Counted from the stretch's first letter, positions 9,487-18,450 are shown. The stretch is 64,000 bases of DNA from JAIRMO01 sp046533115 (GCF_046533115.1 NZ_JAJQRC010000008.1:38837-102836); one strand, 5' to 3'. Notes: generated by a model not told the origin, from the sequence alone. A program made the numbers and translations.

Positions 9487-10878
9487 ATGACAACCGAAGA
9501 AACCTTGACCAATGCAGCCGCCCAAACCGATCCCATTCTGCTTAAGGCCTATAAGCTGCTTTTACTGTATGCCAAAGCCACCGGCACCCTGGTGAGCGTC
9601 CATGATAAAAACTATCAACCCATACCGGAGGTATACCATGATTATATTCAGACGGAAAAAAACACCTGCTTTTATTGTATCAAATACATGGTCCCTGATA
9701 AACCGGGTAATAGCCGGGATTTAGTAAACACCCCCTGCGACGAACAGCACGTTAACGCGATTAAAGAGGCCCATCGTTTTGGCGGCTCCTATATCTATAT
9801 GTGCGATCTGGGGTTTATGTTCTGGACAAGTCCCCTTTATTCCGAGGGCTCTTACGTGGGGTCCCTGCTGGTTACCGGTTTCCTGGGGGTTGACTGCCTG
9901 GAGACGAGCCATGCCCTTTCGATAATGACCCAGGGGCAGCTCTCCGAAGAGGAACTGCAGCAGCATCCGAAAAAATACCCCCTGGCGGAATCGGGAAAAA
10001 TTAAAGCCCTGGCAGAACTCCTGTTGGTTTTGGCCGAATCCTTATCCACCGGCGCTGATGATTACCATGAAATTCTAAAACGCCGGGCGGAACAACAGTT
10101 CGATCTGTCCAACCAAATTGAGGAATTGAAAAAGCAATATCCCCAGGGGCAGCTGTCGCCGGGGTATTCGTTAAGCAAAGAGCGGCAGCTTTTGGGAGCT
10201 ATCAGGCGGGGGGATAATGAAACGGGACGGAAGATACTGAACGAGCTTTTAGCGGTACTTTTGTTTTCAAATCCCGATCATTTTAAATTTATCCAATTTC
10301 GGGCCATCGAGTTGGTAGTGCTCCTTTCCCGGGCAAATGTAACTCCCGGTAATTCCGAAGAAGTCCTTTTGGAAACAAATAACTATTATCTTTGTCGCAT
10401 ACAGGAGGCTAGAAATATCGAAGAACTGACCGATATGCTCCACGCCATAGTAGAGCGTATGGCGGGGGACATCTTTTCGTTTAAGGGGGTGCGTCATGCC
10501 GCTGCGCTGCGTAAAGCGGAACGGTATATCTGGGATCATTATACCCGGCGGATAAGCCTCCAGGAAATAGCCGATGTATCCGGTCTTTCGGCTCCCTATT
10601 TCAGCACTATTTTTAAGGAAGAAATGGGGGAAAATCTTTCAAGTTACCTGAATCGTTTACGGGTGGAAAAGGCGGGCCGTTTATTAACCGAAACCGATTT
10701 ATCCTTAAGCGAAATAGCAGGTTCCTGCGGTTTTGAAGATCAAAGCTGGTTTTCCAAGATCTTCAAAAATTACACCGGAATAAGTCCCGGAAAATACCGA
10801 ACCAAGGGAGGAGGCAGGGTTTCTGAAATTTCAGAGGACAACTTTTCTATAGATTACCGCTCTATTATTGAAAAGTAA
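9487..10878 (+). CDS. PocR-domain AraC-family transcriptional regulator, copy 2
   Basis: 463 residues, homologous over the full length to the preceding gene (shared SPGYSLSKERQLLGAIRRGD and the whole AraC domain). The PocR-type domain is at residues about 15-135 with Cys61, Cys64, Cys84 and Cys106 matching the four conserved cysteines of copy 1. The AraC helix-turn-helix pair is at about 350-450. The start ATG is preceded by AGGTG, and the 7-bp gap to copy 1 indicates one transcript. The sensory halves differ far more than the DNA-binding halves, so the two may read different ligands at similar operators (inference). The corrinoid-like gene follows after 73 bp. Confidence 0.9.
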   Translation: MTTEETLTNAAAQTDPILLKAYKLLLLYAKATGTLVSVHDKNYQPIPEVYHDYIQTEKNTCFYCIKYMVPDKPGNSRDLVNTPCDEQHVNAIKEAHRFGGSYIYMCDLGFMFWTSPLYSEGSYVGSLLVTGFLGVDCLETSHALSIMTQGQLSEEELQQHPKKYPLAESGKIKALAELLLVLAESLSTGADDYHEILKRRAEQQFDLSNQIEELKKQYPQGQLSPGYSLSKERQLLGAIRRGDNETGRKILNELLAVLLFSNPDHFKFIQFRAIELVVLLSRANVTPGNSEEVLLETNNYYLCRIQEARNIEELTDMLHAIVERMAGDIFSFKGVRHAAALRKAERYIWDHYTRRISLQEIADVSGLSAPYFSTIFKEEMGENLSSYLNRLRVEKAGRLLTETDLSLSEIAGSCGFEDQSWFSKIFKNYTGISPGKYRTKGGGRVSEISEDNFSIDYRSIIEK

Positions 10879-10951
10879 TTTGGAATATTAAAATATATTA
10901 CAATATTACGGTTGACGCTTGTTGGATAATGAATAATGGTAAGGAGTTTGT

Positions 10952-11608
10952 ATGATTGATCTTAGTGAGATTTCATGTAGCTTGCAATCCGGCAAGGCGA
11001 TGGAGACTTCCGCTCTCATAACCAAAGCGCTTGCGGAAAATTATAGTGTAGAAAGTATTCTTAAACAGGGTTTGATTCCGGGAATAAAAACAGTGGAAGA
11101 ACGGCTGGTCCGTAACGAGATCCTTTCTCCCGAAATGGTGATCGCCGACCGGGCGATGAACATGGGCTTAAAAACACTGCGGCTTTTGATTCCCGCTCCC
11201 ACCGGGGAGCCGGGCCCTGCGGTAATTATCGGAACCGTTAAGGGAGAACTGCGGGATATTGAAAAAAATCTTATCGCGGTTATGATGAAGGGCTTCGGAT
11301 TCCGGGTGATGGATCTTGGCACGGGGGTTTCCCCGGAAAAGTTTATTCAGGCGGCTATTAACGAAAATGCCCAATTTATTACCGCTATTTCCATGGTCAC
11401 CACCACCATGCATCAACTTAAGCTTATTGTACAGACCGCGGCGGCGGCAAATATACGGGATCGGGTAAAAATAATAGTCACAGGGAAGCCGGTAACGGAG
11501 AAATTTTGCCAGGCCATAGGCGCCGATATATATGCGCCGGATGCGGTAAGCGCCGCCGAGTTAGTCGCGGCCCAGTCTAAGGATGTTCCGGTGGCGATGC
11601 CGGCTTGA
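10952..11608 (+). CDS. Corrinoid-protein homologue with a degenerate cobalamin motif
   Basis: 218 residues. The fold matches MtaC/MttC-type methyltransferase corrinoid proteins: a helical cap (residues 1-85, with GLIPGIKTVEERL and LSPEMVIADRAMN) and a Rossmann-like B12 domain (GTVKGELRDIEKNL at 95-108, AISMVTTTM at 145-153, GADIYAPDAVSAAELV near the end). The family signature DxHxxG, whose His coordinates cobalt, reads E99-L-R101-D-I-E104 here, so the cobalt ligand His is Arg. The reading frame is otherwise intact, so this is not a decayed gene. It may bind a corrinoid base-on or act as a sensor or partner; either is inference. No methyltransferase gene is nearby. RBS AAGGAG precedes the ATG. 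The 3' end overlaps the opposing helicase gene by 32 bp. Confidence 0.88.
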   Translation: MIDLSEISCSLQSGKAMETSALITKALAENYSVESILKQGLIPGIKTVEERLVRNEILSPEMVIADRAMNMGLKTLRLLIPAPTGEPGPAVIIGTVKGELRDIEKNLIAVMMKGFGFRVMDLGTGVSPEKFIQAAINENAQFITAISMVTTTMHQLKLIVQTAAAANIRDRVKIIVTGKPVTEKFCQAIGADIYAPDAVSAAELVAAQSKDVPVAMPA

Positions 11609-13328
11609 TGGAAGGGTCCTCCGGGGCGTTCCGGGAGAAGGCATAGGCCCGCCGGGCCGCATCCTCCGGCATGGTGGCAAAGGCGCAGTAGTCCTTCATC
11701 TCGATACCGTCCACCAGGCGTCCCGGTACACCCCCGGCGCGCATCAAGAGCCGGGCCACATCCCCTGCGGAAGCGCCGTGGCGGCGGCCAAGGCCTATGT
11801 ATACCCGGCTTTTGTTTTCCCGGCCTTTTTCCCCTTTCTTTTCAGTAAAACCCCTTCCTCCGTGCCGGCGGAGGAGCTTGGGATCATCAAAGGAGTGTCT
11901 TCCCCGCTTCCGTTCCGTTTCGTGGCTGGTCAATTCGTTTAATTCCATTACCGGGCTGTACCGGGAAAAATCCAGGGATTCCCCGTAATTTCCGGCGATA
12001 AGGGCAAGCACCGCCCCCTCGGCGCCCAAGGCATCGATGAGTTCCCGGCCTAACCGGGAGTGGAGCGGCGGGGCGAGGGCCGCGGGGCTTGCCTCCTCAG
12101 TGGGGGCCGGCGTATCCCCGTTCTGGGGAGCCGCGGCGATCACCGCCCGGCGGATCCGGTTCAGCGTGGCATCCATTATGGACTTTATCGGCGGAAGCCG
12201 CATCCACTCGATCCGGCTCCCCAAAACCCGTTCCATGCTCCGGGACAGGGCGTTGAGCCGGCCCCGCTCCGAGGGAAGCACCATGCTGACGGCTTTACCC
12301 CGCCGGCCTGCCCGGCCGGTACGGCCTATGCGGTGAACATAGGTCTCCCGGTCATTGGGCAGGTCCCAGTTCACCACATGGGTGAGCCGTTCTATATCAA
12401 TACCCCGGGCAGCCACGTCGGTGGCCACCAGGATGGTGGTCAGTTTTGAACGGAACCGCCGCAGGGTCCGCTCCCGGGCTTCCTGGGTGAGATCCCCGTG
12501 GATGGCTTCCGCGGAATACCCCCCCTCTACCAATCGGCGGGCGAGCTCATCAGCGCCGGCCTTGGTGGCGCAAAAAACCAAGCCGTAAAAATCATCGGCC
12601 TCGTCTATCAGCCGCCGGAGCCCCTCCAGGCGGTCTTCCTTTTTTAAGACCAGGTAGTACTGGTCCACCGCGGGTTTTTCATCCTCCGGGACCGTATCTT
12701 CCAGGATCTCCACCTCGCCGATATATTCCTTGACTATCTTTAAAATGGCCTCGGGCATGGTAGCGGAGAACAGGGCCACCCGGCGATCGCTCCGCGTCCC
12801 CCGGAGGATGGTTTCCACATCCTCAAAAAAGCCCATGTCCAGCATTTCATCCGCCTCGTCCAGAATGAACCACTCAATGGCGGAGAGGTTCAGCACCTTC
12901 CGTTCCATCAGGTCCATGATCCGGCCGGGGGTTCCCACCACAATCTCCGTACCCCGTTTGAGGTCCAGGATCTGGTTTCTGATGGAGGAACCGCCATAAA
13001 CCGCGGTTATCCGGGGATAGGGGCCCGGGGCAAAGGAGGCAATTTCTTTAGAAACTTGCAGGGCCAGCTCCCGGGTAGGGGTGAGGATCAATGCCCGGGG
13101 TTCGTGGCCCCCCTGGGTAAGCCGCTCCACCAGGGGTATCCCAAAGGCGGCGGTCTTGCCGGTGCCGGTCCGAGCCTTAACCACGAGGTGCCCCTGGTCT
13201 GCCAGGAGCCGGGGCAGGGCAATGGACTGAATAGAACTGGGCGCCTCAAATCCCTTCTGGGTAAGGGCCGCCAGCACTCCCTCGGATAAGCCAAAGGAAG
13301 CAAAAGGATGGTCGTTAGAAATTATCAT
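11577..13328 (-). CDS. DEAD-box ATP-dependent RNA helicase with C-terminal RRM
   Basis: 583 residues. Helicase motifs appear in order: ARTGTGKTAAFGIP (motif I), PTRELALQV (Ia), GTPGRIMD, DEADEMLDMG (II), SATMP (III) and HRIGRTGRAGR (VI). After a linker, the last 75 residues (SRVYIGLGRRHGASAGDVAR onward) look like the DbpA-type RNA-binding domain found in DeaD/CsdA/DbpA proteins. Such enzymes remodel RNA in ribosome assembly, mRNA decay and cold adaptation. The start ATG at 13328 has no strong ribosome-binding site. The stop lies inside the end of the convergent corrinoid-like gene. I cannot say which of deaD or dbpA is the closest orthologue. Confidence 0.95.
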   Translation of the reverse strand: MIISNDHPFASFGLSEGVLAALTQKGFEAPSSIQSIALPRLLADQGHLVVKARTGTGKTAAFGIPLVERLTQGGHEPRALILTPTRELALQVSKEIASFAPGPYPRITAVYGGSSIRNQILDLKRGTEIVVGTPGRIMDLMERKVLNLSAIEWFILDEADEMLDMGFFEDVETILRGTRSDRRVALFSATMPEAILKIVKEYIGEVEILEDTVPEDEKPAVDQYYLVLKKEDRLEGLRRLIDEADDFYGLVFCATKAGADELARRLVEGGYSAEAIHGDLTQEARERTLRRFRSKLTTILVATDVAARGIDIERLTHVVNWDLPNDRETYVHRIGRTGRAGRRGKAVSMVLPSERGRLNALSRSMERVLGSRIEWMRLPPIKSIMDATLNRIRRAVIAAAPQNGDTPAPTEEASPAALAPPLHSRLGRELIDALGAEGAVLALIAGNYGESLDFSRYSPVMELNELTSHETERKRGRHSFDDPKLLRRHGGRGFTEKKGEKGRENKSRVYIGLGRRHGASAGDVARLLMRAGGVPGRLVDGIEMKDYCAFATMPEDAARRAYAFSRNAPEDPSIKPASPPEHP

Positions 13329-13410
13329 ATTTTCAATTATATAGTACTCAATGCGGAATATTCCGTCAATAGCCCGATACCCAGGCTAAAAACTAATATA
13401 GAGAAGAATT

Positions 13411-13731
13411 TTACCACGAACCAACACGAACAGACACGAACGGAAGAATGAAATACCGCTGAGAGGCGCCATCCCTGATCTTACGCCTATTTGGTGTACT
13501 TTTAAGCAAAAACATGGTATACTGGCATCTTGTAAAGGCTAATATATACAGAATTTAAGAAATTCACCACAGGGTGGACCGTTGCGCGGTCAATTAAATG
13601 AGCATACGGCGAATAAGGAATTACGGGTGACGAGTGGGTGCTTCCTCATGCTTCACTTTTCCTTTTTAATTCTTCTCCCTTCCTTTTTCGCCTTTTTCGC
13701 CTTTGTGGTGAATTTCTTCTATATATTAGTG
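13411..13731. repeat. Intergenic inverted-repeat element, copy A
   Basis: The stretch 13329-13774 has no convincing gene. It contains ACCACGAACCAACACGAAC-like DNA at about 13413-13440. Inside is an inverted pair: CTAATATATA (13539-13548) against TATATATTAG (13720-13729), and GAAATTCACCAC (13559-13570) against GTGGTGAATTTC (13705-13716). Equivalent arms occur in the intergenic regions near 14.5, 23.5-24.0, 27.1-27.4 and 39.8 kb, so this is one copy of a dispersed family. Confidence 0.75.
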
Positions 13732-13774
13732 TTTACCGGTTCCAAGGCGGTGTTATTGAAAAGGTGGTTTAAAG

Positions 13775-14446
13775 GTGGGGATCGTAAAAAAGGTTATCAA
13801 AATCGTCATGGGCCTGGCCGCTTTAGTGGCGGTGGGATCGGTTTTGATTAACCTGGGCATGATCAAGGGCGCTGAAAAGTACATATATGCCCATATCGAC
13901 GATATACCGGATAAAACAACGGTGCTTGTCCTGGGGTCCCAGACCCGGGGAACGCGGCTTTCCCGGGTTTTGGAAGACCGGGTTATCGGGGGGATTGCCC
14001 TCATCGAAGCCGGAACCGGGAAAAAGCTTTTGCTTTCCGGTGACCACGGGGAGCGGTATTACGATGAGGTAAATGCCATGCGGCTTTATGTGCTGGCCCA
14101 GGCGCCGGGTATTGCCGAAGCGGACATCTTTATGGACCACGCGGGGTTTAATACCTACGATTCCATGTACCGGGCCCGGGATGTTTTTGAGGTACGGGAT
14201 GTGATCATCGTTACCCAGCAGTTTCATGTAAGCCGGGCGGTATACATAGCCCGCAGCCTGGGGCTCGACGCGGTCGCCTATGCCCAAAGCCAGGAAAAAT
14301 TCGCCTTCCGTACCAAAATGTCATGGGAGATCCGGGAGTATCTGGCCCGGGTGAAGGCGTTTATTTATGTCACCTTTAAGCCCAAACCCCGGTATCTGGG
14401 GGACAAGATCCCCATTTCCGGGGACGGCAGAAAAACCTGGATATAG
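13775..14446 (+). CDS. SanA/YdcF-like DUF218 envelope protein
   Basis: 223 residues with GTG start. One N-terminal membrane segment (residues 5-27) is followed by a DUF218 domain: VLVLGSQTRG near residue 50, GIALIEAGTGKKLLLSGDH, a DIFMDHAGFNTYDSM segment and VIIVTQQFHVSRAVYIARSLG. This order is typical of SanA, which affects envelope barrier function and vancomycin sensitivity in enterobacteria. The biochemical activity of the family is poorly defined. It stands alone between two repeat-rich intergenic regions. The GTG has only a weak ribosome-binding site, so the exact start is less certain than the frame. Confidence 0.82.
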   Translation: MGIVKKVIKIVMGLAALVAVGSVLINLGMIKGAEKYIYAHIDDIPDKTTVLVLGSQTRGTRLSRVLEDRVIGGIALIEAGTGKKLLLSGDHGERYYDEVNAMRLYVLAQAPGIAEADIFMDHAGFNTYDSMYRARDVFEVRDVIIVTQQFHVSRAVYIARSLGLDAVAYAQSQEKFAFRTKMSWEIREYLARVKAFIYVTFKPKPRYLGDKIPISGDGRKTWI

Positions 14447-14498
14447 GCCGGGCTAACAATATTTTTTCAGCAATTTTCAGTTTCAACAAAAGAAAGAA

Positions 14499-14682
14499 AA
14501 ACCACGAACGACACGAACCGCACGAACTTTTCATTTAAAAGGCATAGTTTTAAGGGAATTAAAAATTAAGAATGAAAAGCCCTTCTTCCTCCCTCCTCTC
14601 TTAATTATTCTTCCTTCCTACCTTCTGCGCCTTTGTAGTTATTTCTTCCTCTTCATTCGTGGTGTTCGCGTGGTTCGTGGTT
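14499..14682. repeat. Intergenic inverted-repeat element, copy B
   Basis: The left arm AACCACGAACGACACGAACC (from 14499) is matched by a right arm ending in GCGTGGTTCGTGGTT (to 14682), giving an approximately 184-bp unit that could form one long imperfect hairpin. The interior is pyrimidine-rich and resembles the interiors of the other copies. No coding capacity is seen; the gap between the neighbouring genes is 14447-14808. Confidence 0.75.
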
Positions 14683-14808
14683 ATTTTACCTTGAGCATTG
14701 TTGACATTTTTCTTAATCTACTTGCAAAATAATTCCGCCATGGTTATACTATTCCCATGTCTCAGGCAACGGCAGCCATAAAGGCAGTATTCGTCCGACG
14801 GCGCCCAA

Positions 14809-15537
14809 CTATGATCGTTGGCTCCGCTGACGGGTAATTTCGTAGAACAGGATCCCTGCGGCAACAGATACATTGAGCGAATCCACTCTGCCCTGGGAGG
14901 GGATGGCCACCAGGACATCGCAGCTCTCCCGGAGGAGCCGGGAAATGCCGGTTCCTTCTCCGCCCAGGATCAGGGCGGCACGGCCCCGGAGATCCTGGGT
15001 GTACACCGGTTCCCCGGCCATGTCGGCGCCGTAGATCCAGAACCCCGCGGCCTTTAAGTCCCCCACCGCCCGGATCAGGTTGGCCGTCTCCGCCACGGAA
15101 ACCCAGGAAACCGCCCCCGCGGAGGTATGGGCGATCACCTCCGCGTGTTTGGCAATACGCCGGTTCCGGGTAAGTACCAGGTCCACCCCAAACTGATCGC
15201 AGGAACGGAGGATGGCCCCGTAATTGTGGGGGTCGGTGATTTCATCCAGCACCGCCACCAGAACGTCGGTCCGGTCCCCCAGGCCCGCCAAAAACCCTTC
15301 CAGGGTAATATCCTCAGGGGAGCCGGGATCTTCCACCGGTAAAACAATTCCCCGGTGATCCGGGGCAAGGTGATCAAGCTCATGGGTCCCCACCCGGTCA
15401 ATCCGGATCTTATGTTCCATTGCCAGGGCAATGATCTCCCGGGCCCGGGGACCCGCCTTTGCCACGAGGAGGGAACCAACGGCTTTTCCCGATTTTATCT
15501 GCTCTTCAATGGCATGAAATCCGGTTAAATACCACAT
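14809..15537 (-). CDS. rlmB: TrmH/SpoU-family 2'-O-ribose RNA methyltransferase (RlmB-like)
   Basis: 242 residues. An N-terminal substrate-binding domain starts GFHAIEEQI. The C-terminal SPOUT domain has VLDEITDPHNYGAILRSC, LILGGEGTGISRLL and DSLNVSVAAGILFYEI, the three SpoU motifs that form the trefoil knot binding S-adenosylmethionine. Length and order match RlmB, which methylates a guanosine of 23S rRNA; other TrmH members modify tRNA, so the substrate is family-level inference. It starts 8 bp after the beta-CASP nuclease stop, so the two form an RNA-metabolism operon. Confidence 0.9.
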   Translation of the reverse strand: MWYLTGFHAIEEQIKSGKAVGSLLVAKAGPRAREIIALAMEHKIRIDRVGTHELDHLAPDHRGIVLPVEDPGSPEDITLEGFLAGLGDRTDVLVAVLDEITDPHNYGAILRSCDQFGVDLVLTRNRRIAKHAEVIAHTSAGAVSWVSVAETANLIRAVGDLKAAGFWIYGADMAGEPVYTQDLRGRAALILGGEGTGISRLLRESCDVLVAIPSQGRVDSLNVSVAAGILFYEITRQRSQRS

Positions 15538-15545
15538 GAGGACCC

Positions 15546-16955
15546 TCAGCCCAAGTCGTAGGTCTTGCCGTACTGGACGATCTCCGTATGGGCAAAACCT
15601 TTTTCGATAAGGTACTTCTTAAAGGCGCTCTGGGCCTTAGGCTCCCCGTGGACCAGGAGAATCTGTTTTAAGCGGGAAGTATCCAGCGACTGAAGCCACT
15701 GGCCGGCCTCAAAATAATCCGCATGGGCGCTGAAGGCGTTGATCTCCTCCACCTGGGCCTTCCGCTTAAACCACTGATCGTGGATCTTCACCTCCGCCGC
15801 CTTATCACGGATCCGCCGGCCCAGGGTGTCCTGGGCCATATAACCCACCGTCAGAATGGTGGTATTGGGATCGCCGATATTGTGGATCAGGTGATGCTGA
15901 ATCCGTCCGGCCTCACACATACCGTCGGCGGAAATAATGATGAGGGGCCCCTGCTTGTTGTTCAGGGCCTTGGACTCCTCTACGCTGGTGGTAAAGTGGA
16001 GATTGTTAAACCCAAAGGGATTTTTGTGGTGCTTGATAAAAGCTTCGTGGATCTCCTCATCATAACATTCGGGGTGTACCTGAAAGATGGTAGTGGCATT
16101 GGCAGCCATGGGCGAATCCACATAAATCGGAATCTCCGGAATGGCGCCTTCATCCACCAGCAGGTGAAAATAATAGACCAGCTCCTGGGTCCGTTCAATG
16201 GCAAAGGCAGGGATGAGGATCTTCCCCCTGCTGCGGGCGGTCCGCCGGGCAATTTCGGCGAGTTTCTTCATGGCATCCTCGGAGGTATCGTGCCGGCGGT
16301 CGCCGTAGGTACTCTCCAGGATGATATAATCCGGCGCGGGAACCCGGTCCGGATCCCGAATAATCGGCTTATCCTTACGGCCAAGATCGCCGGAACAGAG
16401 GATTTTGGTTTCCGCTCCGTCTTTTTTTACGGTGATCATGGCCATGGCGGAACCAAGAATATGACCGGCATCGTAAAATTCCAGTTCCACTCCCTCCCCT
16501 AAAAAAAGGGGACGGTTATAGGAGATCCCGATGATTTGCCCGGTGGCCCGGATCACATCCTGTTCATCATAGAGGGGTTCCCAGGTGAATTTTTTATTCT
16601 GCTTATGGGCTTGTTTGCGCAGATACGCCGCGTCCCGGGCCTGAATATGGGCCGAATCCATCATGATAAGGCTGGCGATATCCCTGGTTGCCGGGGTCGC
16701 ATAGATATTTCCCCGGTAACCCTTTTTGGTAAGCAGCGGTAAAAGGCCGCAATGGTCATAGTGGCCGTGGGTAACCACTACCCCCTGGATACGATCGATG
16801 GGGATGCCGAAATTCCGGTTTTTCCGGTCCGCCTCCGCCCTGCTGCCCTGAAAAGCGCCGCAATCGATGAGGTAATTCTGGCCGTTAACCGTGATTACAT
16901 GTTTGGAACCGGTAACTTCCTCAGCCGCGCCAAGGGAATAAAAACTAATATCCAT
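15546..16955 (-). CDS. Beta-CASP metallo-beta-lactamase RNase (RNA specificity factor type)
   Basis: 469 residues from the ATG at 16955, preferred over an upstream in-frame start because a GGAG site precedes it. The zinc motif HGHYDHCG is near residue 60. Beta-CASP regions follow (ILESTYGDRRHD, IPAFAIERTQELVYY, FSAHADYFEAG). This is the CPSF-73/YSH1-like family of bacterial and archaeal metallo-beta-lactamase nucleases, which cut RNA using two zinc ions. It is not RNase J, because the C-terminal RNase J domain is absent. It is transcribed ahead of the TrmH methyltransferase. The exact RNA target is unknown. Confidence 0.9.
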   Translation of the reverse strand: MDISFYSLGAAEEVTGSKHVITVNGQNYLIDCGAFQGSRAEADRKNRNFGIPIDRIQGVVVTHGHYDHCGLLPLLTKKGYRGNIYATPATRDIASLIMMDSAHIQARDAAYLRKQAHKQNKKFTWEPLYDEQDVIRATGQIIGISYNRPLFLGEGVELEFYDAGHILGSAMAMITVKKDGAETKILCSGDLGRKDKPIIRDPDRVPAPDYIILESTYGDRRHDTSEDAMKKLAEIARRTARSRGKILIPAFAIERTQELVYYFHLLVDEGAIPEIPIYVDSPMAANATTIFQVHPECYDEEIHEAFIKHHKNPFGFNNLHFTTSVEESKALNNKQGPLIIISADGMCEAGRIQHHLIHNIGDPNTTILTVGYMAQDTLGRRIRDKAAEVKIHDQWFKRKAQVEEINAFSAHADYFEAGQWLQSLDTSRLKQILLVHGEPKAQSAFKKYLIEKGFAHTEIVQYGKTYDLG

Positions 16956-17050
16956 GCCTTCTCCACCGGGCAAGTTTACCGGGAATTATCGGATCCGTAT
17001 AGCCCTGGATGCGGAAATAGTATATAGTAACCCCTATTAGGGAGGATTTT

Positions 17051-18337
17051 ATGGCACATCATGAAGTTTTGGGGCCCCAGGTACGGCCCCCATTGGGCTA
17101 TTGGATACCCTTGAGTATTCAACATGTTTTTGCTATGTTCGGCGCAACCATCCTGGTCCCGCTGCTGACCGGCTTGAATCCGTCCACCGCCCTCTTTACC
17201 GCCGGTACCGGGACCTTGATCTATATCCTGGTGACCGGCGCCCGGGTTCCCGCTTTTTTGGGTTCGTCCTTTGCCTTTATTCCGGCCTTGATCGGCATAT
17301 CTGCCGCCTTTGGCATGCCCTATGCCTTGGGCGGGGCCTTTGTGGCGGGGATTTTTTACTGCGTGGTGGGATGTATTATCCGGTTTGCGGGGAAGGGCTG
17401 GCTGGACAAGGCCCTGCCGCCGGTGGTAATCGGTTCGGTTATCGTGGTGATAGGCCTCAACCTGGCGCCGACCGCCATGACCATGGCCATGAACGACGGC
17501 GGCGGCAACTACAGCCTGGTGATGTTTTCCATCGCCCTGGTTACCCTGGGGATAACCGTGGCGGCAAATATTTTTCTGAAGGGCTTTTTCAGTACCATCC
17601 CCATCCTCATCGGCCTGGTGGCGGGGTACCTCTTTACCCTGATCATGGGGATGTTCTTCCCCGCCTATGCGATTATCGATTTTCAAAGTGTGCGGGATGC
17701 CCCCTGGTTTGGGCTGCCCCAGTTTGGCATCCCCCGGTTTAACATCGTCGCGGTATCGACCTTTGTGATCGTGTCCTTGGCGACCATCTGTGAACATCTG
17801 GGGGATACCCTGGTAACCAGTAAGGTGGTGGGCCAGGATTTTTACAAAAACCCCGGCTTACACCGCACCCTGGCGGGGGACGGCCTGGCCACCACCTGGG
17901 CGAGCCTGTGGGGCGGGCCTCCGAACACCACCTACGGTGAAAATATCGGGGTTATGGCCATAACCCGGGTGTATTCGGTCTGGGTTATCGGCGGCGCCGC
18001 AGTCATCGCCGTGGTCCTCTCGTTTTTCCAAAAATTCGGTGCCCTGATCAGAACCATCCCCACCCCGGTGATGGGGGGGATCTCCATGCTGCTTTTCGGG
18101 ATCATCGCCTCCAGCGGGCTGCGGACCATTGTGGAAAGCGGGGTAGATTACAAGGACAAGCGGAACCTCACCATAAGTTCGGTGATCTTTGTCATCGGCA
18201 TCGGGGGGGGCAAACTGGCCTTTGCCATAACCGAGGGGCTGCAGTTTGAACTTGCCGGGGTTGCCCTGGCCACGGTGGTGGGGATCATCCTCAACCTCAT
18301 CTTCCCCCCAAGCCGGGGAACCATTAAGACCGATTAG
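17051..18337 (+). CDS. uraA: NCS2-family uracil/xanthine permease (UraA-like)
   Basis: 428 residues with about 12-14 hydrophobic segments. UraA-like features are the N-terminal SIQHVFAMFGATILVPLLTG, then GSSFAFIPALIG, ATICEHLGDTLVTSKVVG (the substrate-binding helix region with the conserved Glu), and the NTTYGENIGVMAITR block. The family couples nucleobase uptake to the proton gradient in the inner membrane. GGGAGGA precedes the ATG. It is divergent from the nuclease operon with a 95-bp gap. A uracil preference is likely from the NTTYGEN block but not proven. Confidence 0.93.
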   Translation: MAHHEVLGPQVRPPLGYWIPLSIQHVFAMFGATILVPLLTGLNPSTALFTAGTGTLIYILVTGARVPAFLGSSFAFIPALIGISAAFGMPYALGGAFVAGIFYCVVGCIIRFAGKGWLDKALPPVVIGSVIVVIGLNLAPTAMTMAMNDGGGNYSLVMFSIALVTLGITVAANIFLKGFFSTIPILIGLVAGYLFTLIMGMFFPAYAIIDFQSVRDAPWFGLPQFGIPRFNIVAVSTFVIVSLATICEHLGDTLVTSKVVGQDFYKNPGLHRTLAGDGLATTWASLWGGPPNTTYGENIGVMAITRVYSVWVIGGAAVIAVVLSFFQKFGALIRTIPTPVMGGISMLLFGIIASSGLRTIVESGVDYKDKRNLTISSVIFVIGIGGGKLAFAITEGLQFELAGVALATVVGIILNLIFPPSRGTIKTD

Positions 18338-18410
18338 CGGCAGGGCAGGGAAAAACCCGCGAAAAACACGCTCCTTTTGCTTCGATATTCCGGAATCCAC
18401 CTGAATGCTC

Positions 18411-18450
18411 TCCTTTGTTTGTGAGCTTCGGGTGGTTCGTGGTTTTTTTG
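18411..18450. repeat. Degenerate fragment of the ACCACGAAC repeat family
   Basis: TTCGGGTGGTTCGTGGTTTTT matches the right outer arm seen at 14.68 and 27.37 kb, but no clear partner arm remains. Together with the promoter below it accounts for most of the gene-free stretch 18338-18638. Confidence 0.45.

Noticed and set aside
13582..13851. Open frame in the 13.6 kb intergenic region
   Set aside because: It runs through a copy of the dispersed inverted repeat and has composition typical of that repeat, not of a protein.
16956..17050. Purine or pyrimidine riboswitch ahead of the permease
   Set aside because: The gap is too short and shows none of the conserved riboswitch core sequences; only a small CCCTA/AGGG stem near the RBS.
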